DNA of 64,000 nucleotides from Mycolicibacterium goodii (GCF_001187505.1 NZ_CP012150.1:5118048-5182047), one strand, 5' to 3'. Shown: positions 10,808-25,272, numbered from the stretch's first letter. Numbers and translations are program-made. Notes: generated by a model not told the origin, from the letters alone.

Positions 10808-11296
10808 ATGCGGTACCGCTTCGCAGTTCCTGTCGCGGCGGGCGTTGCCGGGGTGGTGCTGACCCTCGCGGGAGGTGTTTCGGGGGTTCCGTCCGCACTG
10901 GCCGATCCGCCTCCCGGCGCCGAGGCGATCGACTCCTATCCGGTGGCAGAGGGCAATTTCACCTCACCGACGGACTTCTACCATGTGTTCTTCCAGACCC
11001 CGGACGGGCGGCACTGCGGCATCGGACCCAACGGCGGCCCGATCGGGTGCGACGCCGTCCCGACCGATGCGCCGCCGGGCACCAACCAGACCGTGGTGCA
11101 GTACGGCGGCACACCCGCGGTGTACCGGCACTCCGACACGCCGACGTTCACCAGAGATGTCGACGTGCTGCCGGAAGGACACAAGCTCACGAACTGGGGC
11201 GCCACCTGCGGAGTCGGCTACCAGGGCACCGTCACCTGCCGTGGCTACGGCGGGCACGGCTTCATCCTGGCCGCCGACTACGGCGTGCTCTGGTAG
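10808..11296 (+). CDS. Secreted four-cysteine protein of unknown function
   Basis: A 162-residue exported protein. A Sec signal peptide (basic MRYR, hydrophobic core 5-31) ends with SALA before DPPP, predicting cleavage after about residue 32. The mature part has four cysteines, in [13 protein letters not shown] and in [12 protein letters not shown], likely forming two disulfides, with glycine-rich surroundings. I do not recognise a function. It starts 31 bases after ansA. Its last 19 bases overlap the end of the convergent dinB1 gene. Confidence 0.8.
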   Translation: MRYRFAVPVAAGVAGVVLTLAGGVSGVPSALADPPPGAEAIDSYPVAEGNFTSPTDFYHVFFQTPDGRHCGIGPNGGPIGCDAVPTDAPPGTNQTVVQYGGTPAVYRHSDTPTFTRDVDVLPEGHKLTNWGATCGVGYQGTVTCRGYGGHGFILAADYGVLW

Positions 11297-12666
11297 TCGG
11301 CCAGCCCGTTGAGGTAGTCGGCCCAGTCGAGGCTGTCGATCGGGTCGGCGCGGCCGATGTCACCGCTGTCCTCGGGGAACGTGCGCGCGGGCCCCGGGCC
11401 TGAGGCTCGGGTCTCGAACCGCACGGTCATGACGCCGTGGCCGGCGCCCTGGACCCACCCGTGGCCCAATGCCGGATGCACGACGTCGTCGCCGATGCGC
11501 CAGCGGGTCGTCGGCTCGGCGGAGGGGGCCGTCGATTCGACGTGCGCAGCCGTGCTCCAGGCCTCGTCGGGTTGCTCCAGATCCGGGAACAGCGATTCCT
11601 GACGGGTCTCCGACAGACCCGAAAAGCCAACGCCGACAAGGCGTATCGGGCCGATCTCGACCGGATCCAGCAGGAGCCTGCGCGCGGTGCCGATCAGGGT
11701 CGCCGCCTCGGTCGTCGCGTAGGCCAGCGTGGCCGAGCGGGTCAGCGTGCTCATATCGGACTTCTTGAGCTTGACCGTGACGGTGCGGGCACCCCGGCCG
11801 TCCTTCTCCAGGCGCCGGTGCGCATGCTCGCCGATCGGGCCGATGGCCTCCTGCAGCTGTGCGAGCGTGGTGAGGTCTTCGGGGAAGGTCGATTCGGCGC
11901 TGATCTGCTTGGCCTCGGCGCGCTCGGCCACCGGCCGGTCGTCGATACCACGCGCCAACCGGTGCAGCGCGGGCCCGACCGTCGTGCCCAGCACGCTCGC
12001 GGCCTCGGCCTCGGTCAGCGCCGCGAACGCGCCGATGGTCTCGATGCCGATACGGTGCAGCCGGTCCTCGGCGACCGGGCCGATCCCCCACAACCGGCGC
12101 ACCGGCAGACCGTGCAGCAGCACGGCCTCCTCCTCGCGGCGCACCACCCGGATCCCGTCCGGTTTGGCCAATCCGGAGGCGATCTTGGCGATCTGCTTGC
12201 CCGAGCCCGCGCCGACGGAGGCCACCAGACCGGTCTGGTGGAGAACCTTGGCGCGCAACCGCTCACAGAACGCCTCGACCTCGACCGCGTCGGCGCCGAC
12301 CAGTTCGGCCGGTTCGCCGAACGCCTCGTCGAACGACAGCTGTTCGAGTACCGGCACGACGCTGCGCACCGTGTCCAGCGCGCGGCGGCTGGCGACGCCG
12401 TAGACCGCACCGCGAGGCGGCAGCACCACCGCGGGTGCACCGACCAGCCTGCGGGCCTGGTGCATCGGCATCGCCGAGCGGGCGCCGTACACCCTGGCCT
12501 CGTAGCTGGCGCCGGCGACCACACCGCGCCCGCCGAGACCGCCGACCAGGACCGGCCGCCCGCGCAGTGTGGGCCGGGTCAACTGCTCCACGGACGCGAA
12601 GAACGCATCCATGTCCAGATGCAGGACCCATCTGCGGCTCGCGCTGCGAGCGACGGTGCCCTCCAT
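11278..12666 (-). CDS. dinB1: Y-family DNA polymerase IV (DinB1/DinX type)
   Basis: A 462-residue translesion polymerase. The catalytic carboxylates lie in LHLDMDAFF (D18) and SFDEAF (D113, E114). A canonical sliding-clamp peptide QESLF (356-360) is present. Beyond it lies an extra domain of about 70 residues ([33 protein letters not shown]) resembling a small SH3-like module, characteristic of mycobacterial DinB1/DinX and absent from E. coli DinB. The start at 12666 is the ATG that fits the family; the longer in-frame reading upstream is antisense to the S4 gene. The neighbourhood (ansA, ileS) matches M. tuberculosis dinX. Confidence 0.93.
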   Translation of the reverse strand: MEGTVARSASRRWVLHLDMDAFFASVEQLTRPTLRGRPVLVGGLGGRGVVAGASYEARVYGARSAMPMHQARRLVGAPAVVLPPRGAVYGVASRRALDTVRSVVPVLEQLSFDEAFGEPAELVGADAVEVEAFCERLRAKVLHQTGLVASVGAGSGKQIAKIASGLAKPDGIRVVRREEEAVLLHGLPVRRLWGIGPVAEDRLHRIGIETIGAFAALTEAEAASVLGTTVGPALHRLARGIDDRPVAERAEAKQISAESTFPEDLTTLAQLQEAIGPIGEHAHRRLEKDGRGARTVTVKLKKSDMSTLTRSATLAYATTEAATLIGTARRLLLDPVEIGPIRLVGVGFSGLSETRQESLFPDLEQPDEAWSTAAHVESTAPSAEPTTRWRIGDDVVHPALGHGWVQGAGHGVMTVRFETRASGPGPARTFPEDSGDIGRADPIDSLDWADYLNGLADYQSTP

Positions 12667-12699
12667 ACCTGCAGATGCTATGGGGTTACTCTGACCAGC

Positions 12700-12918
12700 A
12701 TGAAGCCGGATGACGTGCCGATCCGCGACGAGTCCATCCGCCTCGGCCAGTTCCTGAAACTGGCCGCGCTGATCGACACCGGGGCCGACGCCAAGGCCGT
12801 CATCGCCGACGGTCAGGTCACCGTCAACGGCGAGATCGAACTGCGGCGCGGCCGGCAACTGCATCCCGGCGACGAGGTGGCGCTGGGCGGGCGATCGGCG
12901 CGGGTGGCCGGCGGCTGA
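12700..12918 (+). CDS. Small S4-domain RNA-binding protein
   Basis: A 72-residue protein made almost wholly of an S4 RNA-binding domain: [48 protein letters not shown]. It belongs to the YbcJ/RqcP-like family, some members of which act on stalled ribosomes; its role here is inferred only from family. It is divergent from dinB1 and convergent with ileS, with an inverted repeat just after its stop. Confidence 0.88.
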   Translation: MKPDDVPIRDESIRLGQFLKLAALIDTGADAKAVIADGQVTVNGEIELRRGRQLHPGDEVALGGRSARVAGG

Positions 12919-12931
12919 GGCGTCGAATATG

Positions 12932-12972
12932 GGCTTGTGTACCAAAAATCCCGGAAAACTCGCACACAAGCC
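12932..12972. repeat. Intergenic inverted repeat between convergent genes
   Basis: GGCTTGTGT (12932-12940) and ACACAAGCC (12964-12972) are perfect 9-base inverted arms around a 23-base A-rich loop. The element fills the gap between the S4 gene (ends 12918) and ileS (ends 12987). It could act as a bidirectional terminator although it lacks a clear U-tract. It may be a copy of a dispersed mycobacterial palindrome. Confidence 0.65.
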
Positions 12973-12986
12973 AACGTTCGCGCGAA

Positions 12987-16193
<3,207 letters not shown>

Positions 16194-16438
16194 TGAATCG
16201 TCTCCTGTGCCCACGTCGCGGTTTCCGGGACAGAAACCGAATGTCCAAGGCACGGGGACGACACGTCGCGCCGGTGCGCGAGCGCCGCGGTACCACCCCG
16301 CTTGCGCGCATCATGCGTGCGCGCCGCTCAACTGAAGGGCGATGACGGGCCCACCCGTTCGGTTCTACTGGGCTTCAGCTCATGCGATGAAGCTGTTCTT
16401 CCGAAGGCTCCCCGGTGATTGGCCGGATCAGTGCCGAT
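16194..16438 (-). ncRNA. T-box riboswitch controlling ileS translation
   Basis: The leader carries the T-box consensus GGGGTGGTACCGCGG (16299 to 16285, minus strand), which pairs with the uncharged tRNA acceptor end. About 120 bases upstream a compact Stem I holds CCAATCACCGG, with the isoleucine specifier ATC at 16419-16417. The conserved element AGTAGAACCGAACGGG follows. This is the ultrashort Stem I, translational class described for actinobacterial ileS genes. GGCACAGGAGAC over the ribosome-binding site (16211-16200) can pair with GTCCCCGTGCC (16259-16249), giving the sequestrator helix. A TAGAAT (16450-16445) is a likely -10. Confidence 0.9.
16200..16259 (-). promoter_or_regulatory. RBS sequestrator helix of the ileS T-box
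   Basis: GTCCCCGTGCC (16259-16249) can base-pair with GGCACAGGAGAC (16211-16200), which contains the AGGAG ribosome-binding site of ileS. Binding of uncharged tRNA-Ile to the T-box at 16299-16285 would favour the alternative anti-sequestrator and open translation. No U-tract follows, which fits translational control. Confidence 0.7.
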
Positions 16439-16478
16439 GCACCGATTCTAATGAGTGACGCAAATCGATTCGAACGCC

Positions 16479-17048
16479 CTACCCGGACGTCACCTCGATC
16501 AGCGCGAGCGGGAATTGGTCGGCGAGTTCCTCGATGGTGTACCGGTCGAAACTGCGGGTGTCGTACGACCAGTCGATGCGCAGATGCGAATCGGCGACGT
16601 GGTCGACGTGGACGCACAGGCCGTACTCCCCGACCGTCGCGACGCCTGCGGTGTTGATCCGCAGGGACACGTCGGCGCGCGGGCGTTGCTCTGCTGTGCT
16701 CACGGTCGAGCGGGCGGTCGCCAGCAGTTCGACTCCCGACAGGTCGCGGCGGGACACGCACGGGACCACGACGCGGCGGCGCGCACCGGCCTGCTCGGCG
16801 CTGTCCAGATCGACGGCGAGCAGGCCTTCTCCCATCGTGCGCGCGACGGCGCGGCCCAACGCCGCGAGGACGATCTCTTCGGTGGTGCAACCCAGCGCGT
16901 CGCGCGCGCCGTCGAGTTCGCCTGTCAGCACACCGCCGAGCGACGTCGACATCATCGACGTGTCGGCGGGGCCTGCCGGACCGGCGGCGTCGTGATCAGC
17001 AATCCAGCTCCGTACACCCGACGTGCCGGCCAACAAAGGGGTAGCCAT
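16479..17048 (-). CDS. Condensation-domain-like protein (C-terminal half only)
   Basis: A 189-residue protein resembling the second half of NRPS/Pap-type condensation domains (TEEIVLAALGRAVARTMGEGLLAVDLD, VVVPCVSRRDLSG, and a terminal HVADSHLRIDWSYDTRSFDRYTIEELADQF). The catalytic HHxxxDG motif of the N-terminal half is absent, so acyl transfer is unlikely. It may be a remnant or a carrier-binding or regulatory module. I start at the ATG at 17048. It lies directly upstream of the ileS leader on the same strand and is divergent from the HTH gene at 17194. Confidence 0.6.
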   Translation of the reverse strand: MATPLLAGTSGVRSWIADHDAAGPAGPADTSMMSTSLGGVLTGELDGARDALGCTTEEIVLAALGRAVARTMGEGLLAVDLDSAEQAGARRRVVVPCVSRRDLSGVELLATARSTVSTAEQRPRADVSLRINTAGVATVGEYGLCVHVDHVADSHLRIDWSYDTRSFDRYTIEELADQFPLALIEVTSG

Positions 17049-17070
17049 GCCGACAACGGTAGCTAATCTG

Positions 17071-17115
17071 TCCCAGATTTGGGAGACCTGTGCCAAAACT
17101 CTGACACGCTTGTCA
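17071..17115. promoter_or_regulatory. Two dyads in the divergent intergenic region
   Basis: TCCCA-GATT-TGGGA (17071-17084) and TGACA-CGCT-TGTCA (17102-17115) are perfect 5-4-5 inverted repeats between the condensation-like gene (start 17048) and the HTH gene (start 17194). The second is 79 bases upstream of the HTH start and could be an operator for that repressor. Confidence 0.45.
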
Positions 17116-17193
17116 ATTAAGAAAGTGTTTCGCGGCGCGACTTTGCCACTGCGATCGTCGCCAATCGGCCGAACTGGGGTTTATGGTGTGTGA

Positions 17194-17550
17194 GTGCCAC
17201 GGACCGACGAGAACGGCCGCCAACTGAAGGCCTTGCTCGATTACCTGCTCGACGGAGACATCGACGCCAAGGCGATCTACACCGCCCTCGGTGTGTCGAG
17301 CAGCACCTACTACCGCCGCATCAAAGAAGCCGATTATCCGAATGCCGAGGAACTGCGGCAGGTCGCGGACCGGTTCGACCTCAGCTATCCCGACCTGCAG
17401 ATCCGGTTCGGCCTCATGAGCCGCCAGGAGGTCTGGCACTACGTGGAGTCGTCCCAGGTCATGGTGGCGCCGGTCGAGACCGCCACCCTGGTCAGGCGAC
17501 CCAGGAAACTCTCCGAGCTGTCCCCGCGTCTCGACGCGCCTCCCCTGTAG
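17194..17550 (+). CDS. Small HTH transcriptional regulator (phage-repressor-like)
   Basis: A 118-residue DNA-binding protein with a helix-turn-helix at about residues 24-60 (DAKAIYTALGVSSSTYYRRIKEADYPNAEELRQVADRFDLSYPDLQIRFGL), giving a Cro/C1-type or phage-immunity-like arrangement. The rest (SRQEVWHYVESSQ...) is short and proline/arginine-rich at the end. The GTG at 17194 begins PRTDENGRQLKALLDYLLDGD. It is followed 41 bases later by a seven-helix membrane protein on the same strand. I infer that the regulator controls this two-gene unit. Function unknown. Confidence 0.75.
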   Translation: MPRTDENGRQLKALLDYLLDGDIDAKAIYTALGVSSSTYYRRIKEADYPNAEELRQVADRFDLSYPDLQIRFGLMSRQEVWHYVESSQVMVAPVETATLVRRPRKLSELSPRLDAPPL

Positions 17551-17591
17551 TCCCCGTTGCCTAGCCGCAATCCCCGCCGAGGCGAACTCCG

Positions 17592-18323
17592 ATGTCCGTA
17601 GCCATTCTCATCGCGATCACGTTGCTCTGTGTCGCGTGGAGCCTGTGGATCCGACGTGTCACGTGGACCTGCCGTTGGGAGGTCGCCGCGACCCTCAACG
17701 TCGCGCTGCAGGGCCTCGCGGTGCTGCTGATGTCCCCGTTCGCCTCCGAAACCCTCGGACAGTTCCTGTACGACCTGACCGGCAAATGGAACGTCGAGGA
17801 CTACATCGGCCACGACTGCTACATCGTCGCGGCGTCGGCCGTGGTGTACAACGCCCTGGGGCGTCTGCAGGACGACCACGCGATGCAGCTGTCGTTCAAG
17901 CAGTACGTCGAACGCCCCGCCACGATCTGCATCCCGCTGTTGCTCGCGACGTTCTCGCTGGGCAACGGCGCCGCGGTGTACCGGCCCGATTTCTTCCAGG
18001 TGCCCACCGACGCGTGGCTGGGCGTCTACTGGACGATCCTGTGCACCGTCCTGATTTACCTGTTGGTCTACGGGGGCAGGGCGATCCTGATCCTGCGCCG
18101 CGATCCCCGGTCCCGGCGGATCGCCAACATCTATCTGGTGGCGTCGGTCAGCGGCATCATCGCGTGTGTGGTCCGCCTCGTGACGACGTTCCTGCCGGAG
18201 TTGCAACCGGTCGAGAACGGCAGGCTCGTCTGGGTGTTCGCCTGTATCTGCGGGGCCGTGTTCGCCCTTGCCTCGGCACACTCCTGGCGGATCAAGACCC
18301 GCTGGCTCACCCCGTCCCGCTGA
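17592..18323 (+). CDS. Seven-helix membrane protein paired with an HTH regulator
   Basis: A 243-residue integral membrane protein with about seven hydrophobic helices (roughly 2-20, 31-50, 78-92, 110-125, 145-162, 180-200 and 212-230). Polar signatures are HDCYIVAASAVVYNALGRLQDD between helices 2 and 3, and LRRDPRSRRIAN between 5 and 6. No catalytic or transport motif is recognised. Position directly behind the repressor-like gene suggests a two-gene cassette; sensing, transport and defence are all possible and none is shown. It is convergent with lipL. Confidence 0.75.
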   Translation: MSVAILIAITLLCVAWSLWIRRVTWTCRWEVAATLNVALQGLAVLLMSPFASETLGQFLYDLTGKWNVEDYIGHDCYIVAASAVVYNALGRLQDDHAMQLSFKQYVERPATICIPLLLATFSLGNGAAVYRPDFFQVPTDAWLGVYWTILCTVLIYLLVYGGRAILILRRDPRSRRIANIYLVASVSGIIACVVRLVTTFLPELQPVENGRLVWVFACICGAVFALASAHSWRIKTRWLTPSR

Positions 18324-18350
18324 GCCGGCCGGTGATACCGAGGGCGTGAC

Positions 18351-19616
18351 TCAGCCCGCGACCGGCTTGGAAACCTCGTACGGCGCGGCGCCCAGCTCGG
18401 GCACCGGCCGGAAACCGCGCTCGCGTGCCCTGGCGACGTCCTTGCGGATCAGCGCGTGCAGGCCGACGAAGGCGCCCATGTCGAATACCATCGGCGTCAG
18501 CAACCGGTTGTGGACGAAGCCGACCGCGAGGCCGCTCGCCGGATCCGCCCAGCCCACCGAGCCGCCGAGCCCGACATGACCGAAGCCGGCCATGACCCCG
18601 AACGGCACCGTGTGATAGCCGAGGTGGAAGGCCAGGGGCACACCGATGTTGCGGTCCGGGCTGAGGCTGCGCCGACCGGTCAGGCCGGCCACCGTCGACC
18701 GGGACAGGAACTCGGCACCGTCGAAGAACCCGCCGTTGGCGATCGCACCGTACACCTTGGCCAGACCCCGGGCCGTCGCGACACCGTTGGCGGCCGGGAT
18801 CTCCGCATCCAAAAACGGCGTGTCGCCCTGCATCAGCGACATCACGCCGGGACAGTACGTCGACCCGAAGAAACCGGAGAACTGCAGCGACGCGAACCGG
18901 GGCGCCAGGAAGTCGAACACATGGTTGGGCCAGGTGCGTTGCGGCGCGAGGATCTGCGCGGCGCGGGTCGGCGCCCCGATCGGCGGCCTGCCCAGGTGGA
19001 TGCCGTCGGTGTTGAGCGGTTCGGCCAGTTCGGTGCGGAACAGCTCCCGCATGCCCTGTCCGGTGACCGCGCGCACCAGGCCCGACACCAGCCAGCCGTA
19101 GGTCAGCGCGTGGTAGGCCGACTTGCCGTAGAGCAGCCTGCTGACGGGCGTGGCGGCGATCCGCGCCTCCATCGCGCGGTGGTCGAGCAGGTCGGCCTTG
19201 CTGACGCCGTTGAGCTGGCTGAGCCCGGCGCGGTGCTGCATAACCTCACGGACGGTGATGTGGCCTTTACCCTTGGCCGCGAATTCCGGCCAGTACGCGC
19301 TGACCGGGGTGTCGTAGTCGATCAGACCGCGGTCGGCCAGCCGATGGATGACCGTCGACGCCAGCCCCTTGGTCGCGGAGAACACCATCGCACCCGTGTC
19401 GGCGGTCCAGTACTCGGTGCCCGCCCGGTCGGAGTAGCCGGTCCAGATGTCGACGAGCGGTAGACCGTCCTGGTAGACCGCCAGCGCTCCCCCGCCGAAT
19501 CGGCGACCCGGGAACAGCTGCGCGAAGGCTCGGGCCGTGCAGGCGAATCGCGGATCCGCCGCGCCTTGTACGCCGTGTGGGAGCGCCGCGCTGCGCTCCC
19601 GGTTGTGACCGGACAC
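18351..19616 (-). CDS. lipL: Beta-lactamase-fold esterase (LipL type)
   Basis: A 421-residue serine esterase of the class C beta-lactamase fold. The nucleophile motif is SATK (S80-K83), the general-base tyrosine is in YHALTYGWLV (Y173), and a late HVGLGG matches the third motif. No signal peptide is obvious, though LipL-type proteins are reported to associate with the cell surface. Sequence and position next to the mutase genes match M. tuberculosis lipL (Rv1497). The start at 19616 gives MSGHNRERSA. Confidence 0.88.
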   Translation of the reverse strand: MSGHNRERSAALPHGVQGAADPRFACTARAFAQLFPGRRFGGGALAVYQDGLPLVDIWTGYSDRAGTEYWTADTGAMVFSATKGLASTVIHRLADRGLIDYDTPVSAYWPEFAAKGKGHITVREVMQHRAGLSQLNGVSKADLLDHRAMEARIAATPVSRLLYGKSAYHALTYGWLVSGLVRAVTGQGMRELFRTELAEPLNTDGIHLGRPPIGAPTRAAQILAPQRTWPNHVFDFLAPRFASLQFSGFFGSTYCPGVMSLMQGDTPFLDAEIPAANGVATARGLAKVYGAIANGGFFDGAEFLSRSTVAGLTGRRSLSPDRNIGVPLAFHLGYHTVPFGVMAGFGHVGLGGSVGWADPASGLAVGFVHNRLLTPMVFDMGAFVGLHALIRKDVARARERGFRPVPELGAAPYEVSKPVAG

Positions 19617-20010
19617 ACATCAAACTTACCTGGAGCGCTGGCAAATTCTCCATAAGTTACCTAACTGTTAACCAAGCCGCGGTCAGTAACGTCATTTGAT
19701 GGGCTTTTCATCGGCTTGAAATCCGTCCCGGCCCCGCATCATCCCCGCGACCCCTGATCACCGCGGATCCGCGCGATGACGCCGAACCGGGTGCCGAGCT
19801 CGGCCGTCAGCACACACCGTTGTGGCGCACCGACTTTCCCAGGATCCAGTCCCGGCAAATCACAGACTTGACTTTCCGGGTGGCCGCGGCGTCGAGCCTT
19901 CCCTTTGCAAACGTCTGCAGTCGGGCGTTGGCGATCGTCGGCTGGCTACCGGCGCGAGCCTCGCCACCGAAGGTCGCGGGCCCAGCTGCGGCAACCGTTC
20001 AGGCGCTCGT
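19617..20010. other. 394-base intergenic region between lipL and meaB
   Basis: The left 110 bases are AT-rich compared with their surroundings and hold the lipL promoter. They include AGTTACCTAACT, a 5-2-5 dyad, overlapping TAACTGTTA, a 4-1-4 dyad, near 19650-19670. The right part is GC-rich; short open frames on both strands there show no recognisable protein. I see no RNA gene. Confidence 0.5.
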
Positions 20011-20988
20011 TCACTGCGCGGCGTCGAGGATCTCCTGGGCCGCGAGTGCCGGGGTGAGCTCGCCCTCGCGGACGCGTCGTTCGACGTCATCGCGGATCCG
20101 GCGGACCTCGGGATGGCTCATCACGCGGTCGAGCACGGCGTCCCGCACCATCGACCAGGTCCACTCGACCTGCTGAGCACGCCTGCGGGCGTCGAACTCG
20201 CCGGCCTCCTCGAGCACCTTGCGGTGTTCGACGACGGTGTCCCACAGTTCCGTCAGTCCGGTGCCCTCGACCGCGCTCATGGTGAGAACAGGTGGGCGCC
20301 AGAGGGTTTCGCGAGGATAGATCAGCCGTATCGCCCCGGAGAGCTCGCGCGCGGCGGCCTTGGCCTCCACCGCGTGCTCACCGTCGGCCTTGTTCACGAC
20401 GATGACGTCGGCGAGTTCGAGAACACCCTTCTTGATGCCCTGCAGCTGATCGCCCGTGCGCGCCAGGGTCAGGAACACGAACGTGTCGACCATGCCCGAA
20501 ACCGTCACCTCGGACTGCCCGACACCGACCGTCTCGACCAGGATGACGTCATAGCCCGCAGCCTCCAGCAGCACGATGGTCTCGCGGGTGGCCTTGGCGA
20601 CGCCGCCGAGCGTTCCCGACGTCGGCGACGGGCGGATGTAGGCGTCCGGATGAACCGCCAGCCGCGACATGCGCGTCTTGTCGCCAAGGATCGAACCGCC
20701 GGTACGCGTCGACGACGGGTCGACGGCGAGCACCGCGACGCGGTGCCCGGCGGCGATGAGGTGCATGCCGAGCGCCTCGATCGTCGTCGACTTGCCCACG
20801 CCGGGCACGCCCGTGATGCCGACGTGCATCGCCGAACCGGCCTCGGGCATCAGGTCGAGCAGCAGCTGCTGGGCCTGTTGTCGATGGTCGGCCCTCGTCG
20901 ACTCCACCAGGGTGATGGCCCGCGCGAGCGCGGAGCGGTCGCCGTCGCGGACGGACTGCGCGAGCTCGGGGATGTTGATCGCCTTCAC
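20011..20988 (-). CDS. meaB: Methylmalonyl-CoA mutase-associated GTPase MeaB
   Basis: A 325-residue G3E-type P-loop GTPase that gates adenosylcobalamin loading and protects methylmalonyl-CoA mutase. The Walker A motif GVPGVGKST spans 60-68, DPSSTRTGG and GDKTRM follow, and VVNKADGEH is the NKxD guanine motif. It was formerly annotated as ArgK. The GTG at 20988 lies 12 bases after the mutB stop, so the gene is the third of a mutA-mutB-meaB operon. Unlike M. tuberculosis, no toxin-antitoxin pair separates mutB from meaB. Confidence 0.95.
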   Translation of the reverse strand: MKAINIPELAQSVRDGDRSALARAITLVESTRADHRQQAQQLLLDLMPEAGSAMHVGITGVPGVGKSTTIEALGMHLIAAGHRVAVLAVDPSSTRTGGSILGDKTRMSRLAVHPDAYIRPSPTSGTLGGVAKATRETIVLLEAAGYDVILVETVGVGQSEVTVSGMVDTFVFLTLARTGDQLQGIKKGVLELADVIVVNKADGEHAVEAKAAARELSGAIRLIYPRETLWRPPVLTMSAVEGTGLTELWDTVVEHRKVLEEAGEFDARRRAQQVEWTWSMVRDAVLDRVMSHPEVRRIRDDVERRVREGELTPALAAQEILDAAQ

Positions 20989-21000
20989 TGGCCCGTCTGC

Positions 21001-23256
<2,256 letters not shown>

Positions 23257-23257
23257 C

Positions 23258-25123
23258 TCAGGCCCCCAGTCCGGTGAGCAGGTTCGACAGGACGTCCACG
23301 GCGTTGATCTTCGCCGTGAGGTACCCGTCGGGTTTCGAATCGGCTTGGGCCACGGCCTTTTCCGGCCCGGCCAGCAGCACGTTCCGCACGCCTGCGGCGC
23401 GGGCGGCGGCGACGGTGGCCGACGCGTCCGTGCCGTAGCGGGTGTCGGTGCCGCACAGCACCGCGACGGTGGGCGAACCGGCCTCGGCCACCGCAGCGGC
23501 GATGCCCGACGCGTCGACGGTGCCCGGGTTGACCGCCTCGATGCCGCCGGACGCCAGCAGGTTCGACGCGAACGTGGCCCGGATGTTGTGCTCGGCCAAC
23601 GGGCCGAGCGGCAGCAGCAGCACCCGCGGCCGCGCACCGGTCCTGGCCATAAACGCATCGGAGCGGTCCCGCAGCGCCTCGAAGCCCGCGGCGTACCGTT
23701 CGATCGACGCGATCGCCGAATCTCCCTGCGGCAGCGGCTGTTCGGCCAGGTTCGGGAACTCGTTGACACCGGTGATCGCGGTCCGCCGGTGCGCGATGTC
23801 GTCGGCGCGACGGGCCGCCACCTCGGCGATCCGCTCGGCGAGGAAATCGCGCGCGGCGGCGAATCCGCCGCGCCGCTCGATGTCCTGGAAGTGCGCCCAG
23901 GCCTGCTCGGCGAGCTGGGCGGTGAGGTCCTCGACGTACCACGATCCGCCCGCGGGGTCGAGCACCTGTCCGATGTGCGACTCCTCGAGGAGCAGCAGCT
24001 GGGTGTTGCGCGCGATGCGGCGGGAGAATGTGGCCGAGGTCCCCGGGAAGCCGTCGGGGATCGCAACGTCGAACGGCAGCACCTGAACGGTGTCGGCACC
24101 GCCGACGCCCGCCGAGAAGGCCGCCAGGGTGGTGCGCAGCATGTTCACCCACGGGTCGCGCTGCGTCATCATCGGCAGCGAGGTCACGGCGTGGATGGTG
24201 GCTGCGCCTGCGGGGGCGTCACCGACCACCTCGGCGACGCGGGCCCACAGCCGGCGCGCGGCGCGGAGCTTGCCGATGGTGATGAACTGGTCGTCGTCCG
24301 CGGCGTACCGGAAGCTGATCTGCCGCAACGCATCCGACACCGCGAGGCCGCCCTCGACAAGGATGCGCAGGTACTCGACCGCCGCGGCCACCGACGCCGC
24401 GAGCTCCCACGAGGCGCTCGCACCCTTGTTGTGGAAGGCCGGGCCGTCCACCGTGATGGTCCGCACGTGGCCGGTGTGCTCACCGGTCTTCTTGGCGACG
24501 GCGAGCAGGTCGGCGTCCGTGGTCGCGGCGCGCCCCGACAGCGGCGCGGTGAGCGAATCGGCGCCGAAGTCGATCGACAGCCGGGACCGCTGCTCGGTGT
24601 CGAGCCCGGAGATGAGGCTCAGCACCGCATCGGCCGTGGCGGTCAGGTCGTCGCCGGTGTTCTCGAAGATCACCGGGACCAGATCGAGGAAGACCCCGTC
24701 GAACAGCTGGTTCAGGTCGGCCGGCGCGACACCGCCACTGCCGATCCTGACCGCGAGCGCGCTGGCGCCCTCGGTGAGCGCGAGCAGCACCGCGCCGTTG
24801 TCGACCTTCACATCGGTGCCGGCGCCGAACGCGGGAAATCCCTCGACGACCTTCCAGCCCGACTTGACGTCACGCAGCGCGTCGCCGCCGCGGATGAACG
24901 GCCACTGCCCGGGAAGGGCGGGCTCGTCGAGTTCGTCGAGACGCGTGTAGAGGGGACGGATGGCAAAACCTTCGTAGGTCTGCGAATCCAGTTGGCGTTC
25001 CGGCTCCGGCCCGAGTTCGTCCGGCTCGCGCCGACTGCTCTTTGCCAGCACACCGGCCACCGCCGTTCGCCACCTGTCGCGATCAGCTTCGATCGCACTC
25101 GACCCCTGTAAAGACACCCGCAT
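23258..25123 (-). CDS. mutA: Methylmalonyl-CoA mutase small subunit
   Basis: A 621-residue non-catalytic partner of MutB, forming the heterodimeric mutase. It keeps the barrel fold ([45 protein letters not shown]) but the cobalamin-binding DxHxxG motif is replaced by DTRYGTD near the C-terminus, as expected for the small subunit. First gene of the mutA-mutB-meaB operon, read from 25123 and divergent from the TVP38-type gene. Confidence 0.95.
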   Translation of the reverse strand: MRVSLQGSSAIEADRDRWRTAVAGVLAKSSRREPDELGPEPERQLDSQTYEGFAIRPLYTRLDELDEPALPGQWPFIRGGDALRDVKSGWKVVEGFPAFGAGTDVKVDNGAVLLALTEGASALAVRIGSGGVAPADLNQLFDGVFLDLVPVIFENTGDDLTATADAVLSLISGLDTEQRSRLSIDFGADSLTAPLSGRAATTDADLLAVAKKTGEHTGHVRTITVDGPAFHNKGASASWELAASVAAAVEYLRILVEGGLAVSDALRQISFRYAADDDQFITIGKLRAARRLWARVAEVVGDAPAGAATIHAVTSLPMMTQRDPWVNMLRTTLAAFSAGVGGADTVQVLPFDVAIPDGFPGTSATFSRRIARNTQLLLLEESHIGQVLDPAGGSWYVEDLTAQLAEQAWAHFQDIERRGGFAAARDFLAERIAEVAARRADDIAHRRTAITGVNEFPNLAEQPLPQGDSAIASIERYAAGFEALRDRSDAFMARTGARPRVLLLPLGPLAEHNIRATFASNLLASGGIEAVNPGTVDASGIAAAVAEAGSPTVAVLCGTDTRYGTDASATVAAARAAGVRNVLLAGPEKAVAQADSKPDGYLTAKINAVDVLSNLLTGLGA

Positions 25124-25272
25124 CTCCTGTTGTCGCAGCGTGTGACCTACCCGCTTGACCCTCAGGCTAAATGATCGTCCTCACGCCCCCGACCGCCGGG
25201 CAGCCCAGTTTTGGGCCCTTCGCAGCCTCGGCGAAAGAAAGGTGTCGCATTGGCCCCGTAGTCTGGATAACC

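Noticed and set aside
16194..16253. Extended IleS N-terminus from 16253
   Set aside because: The extra residues would be encoded by the riboswitch sequestrator and RBS; the GTG at 16193 has the correctly spaced AGGAG.
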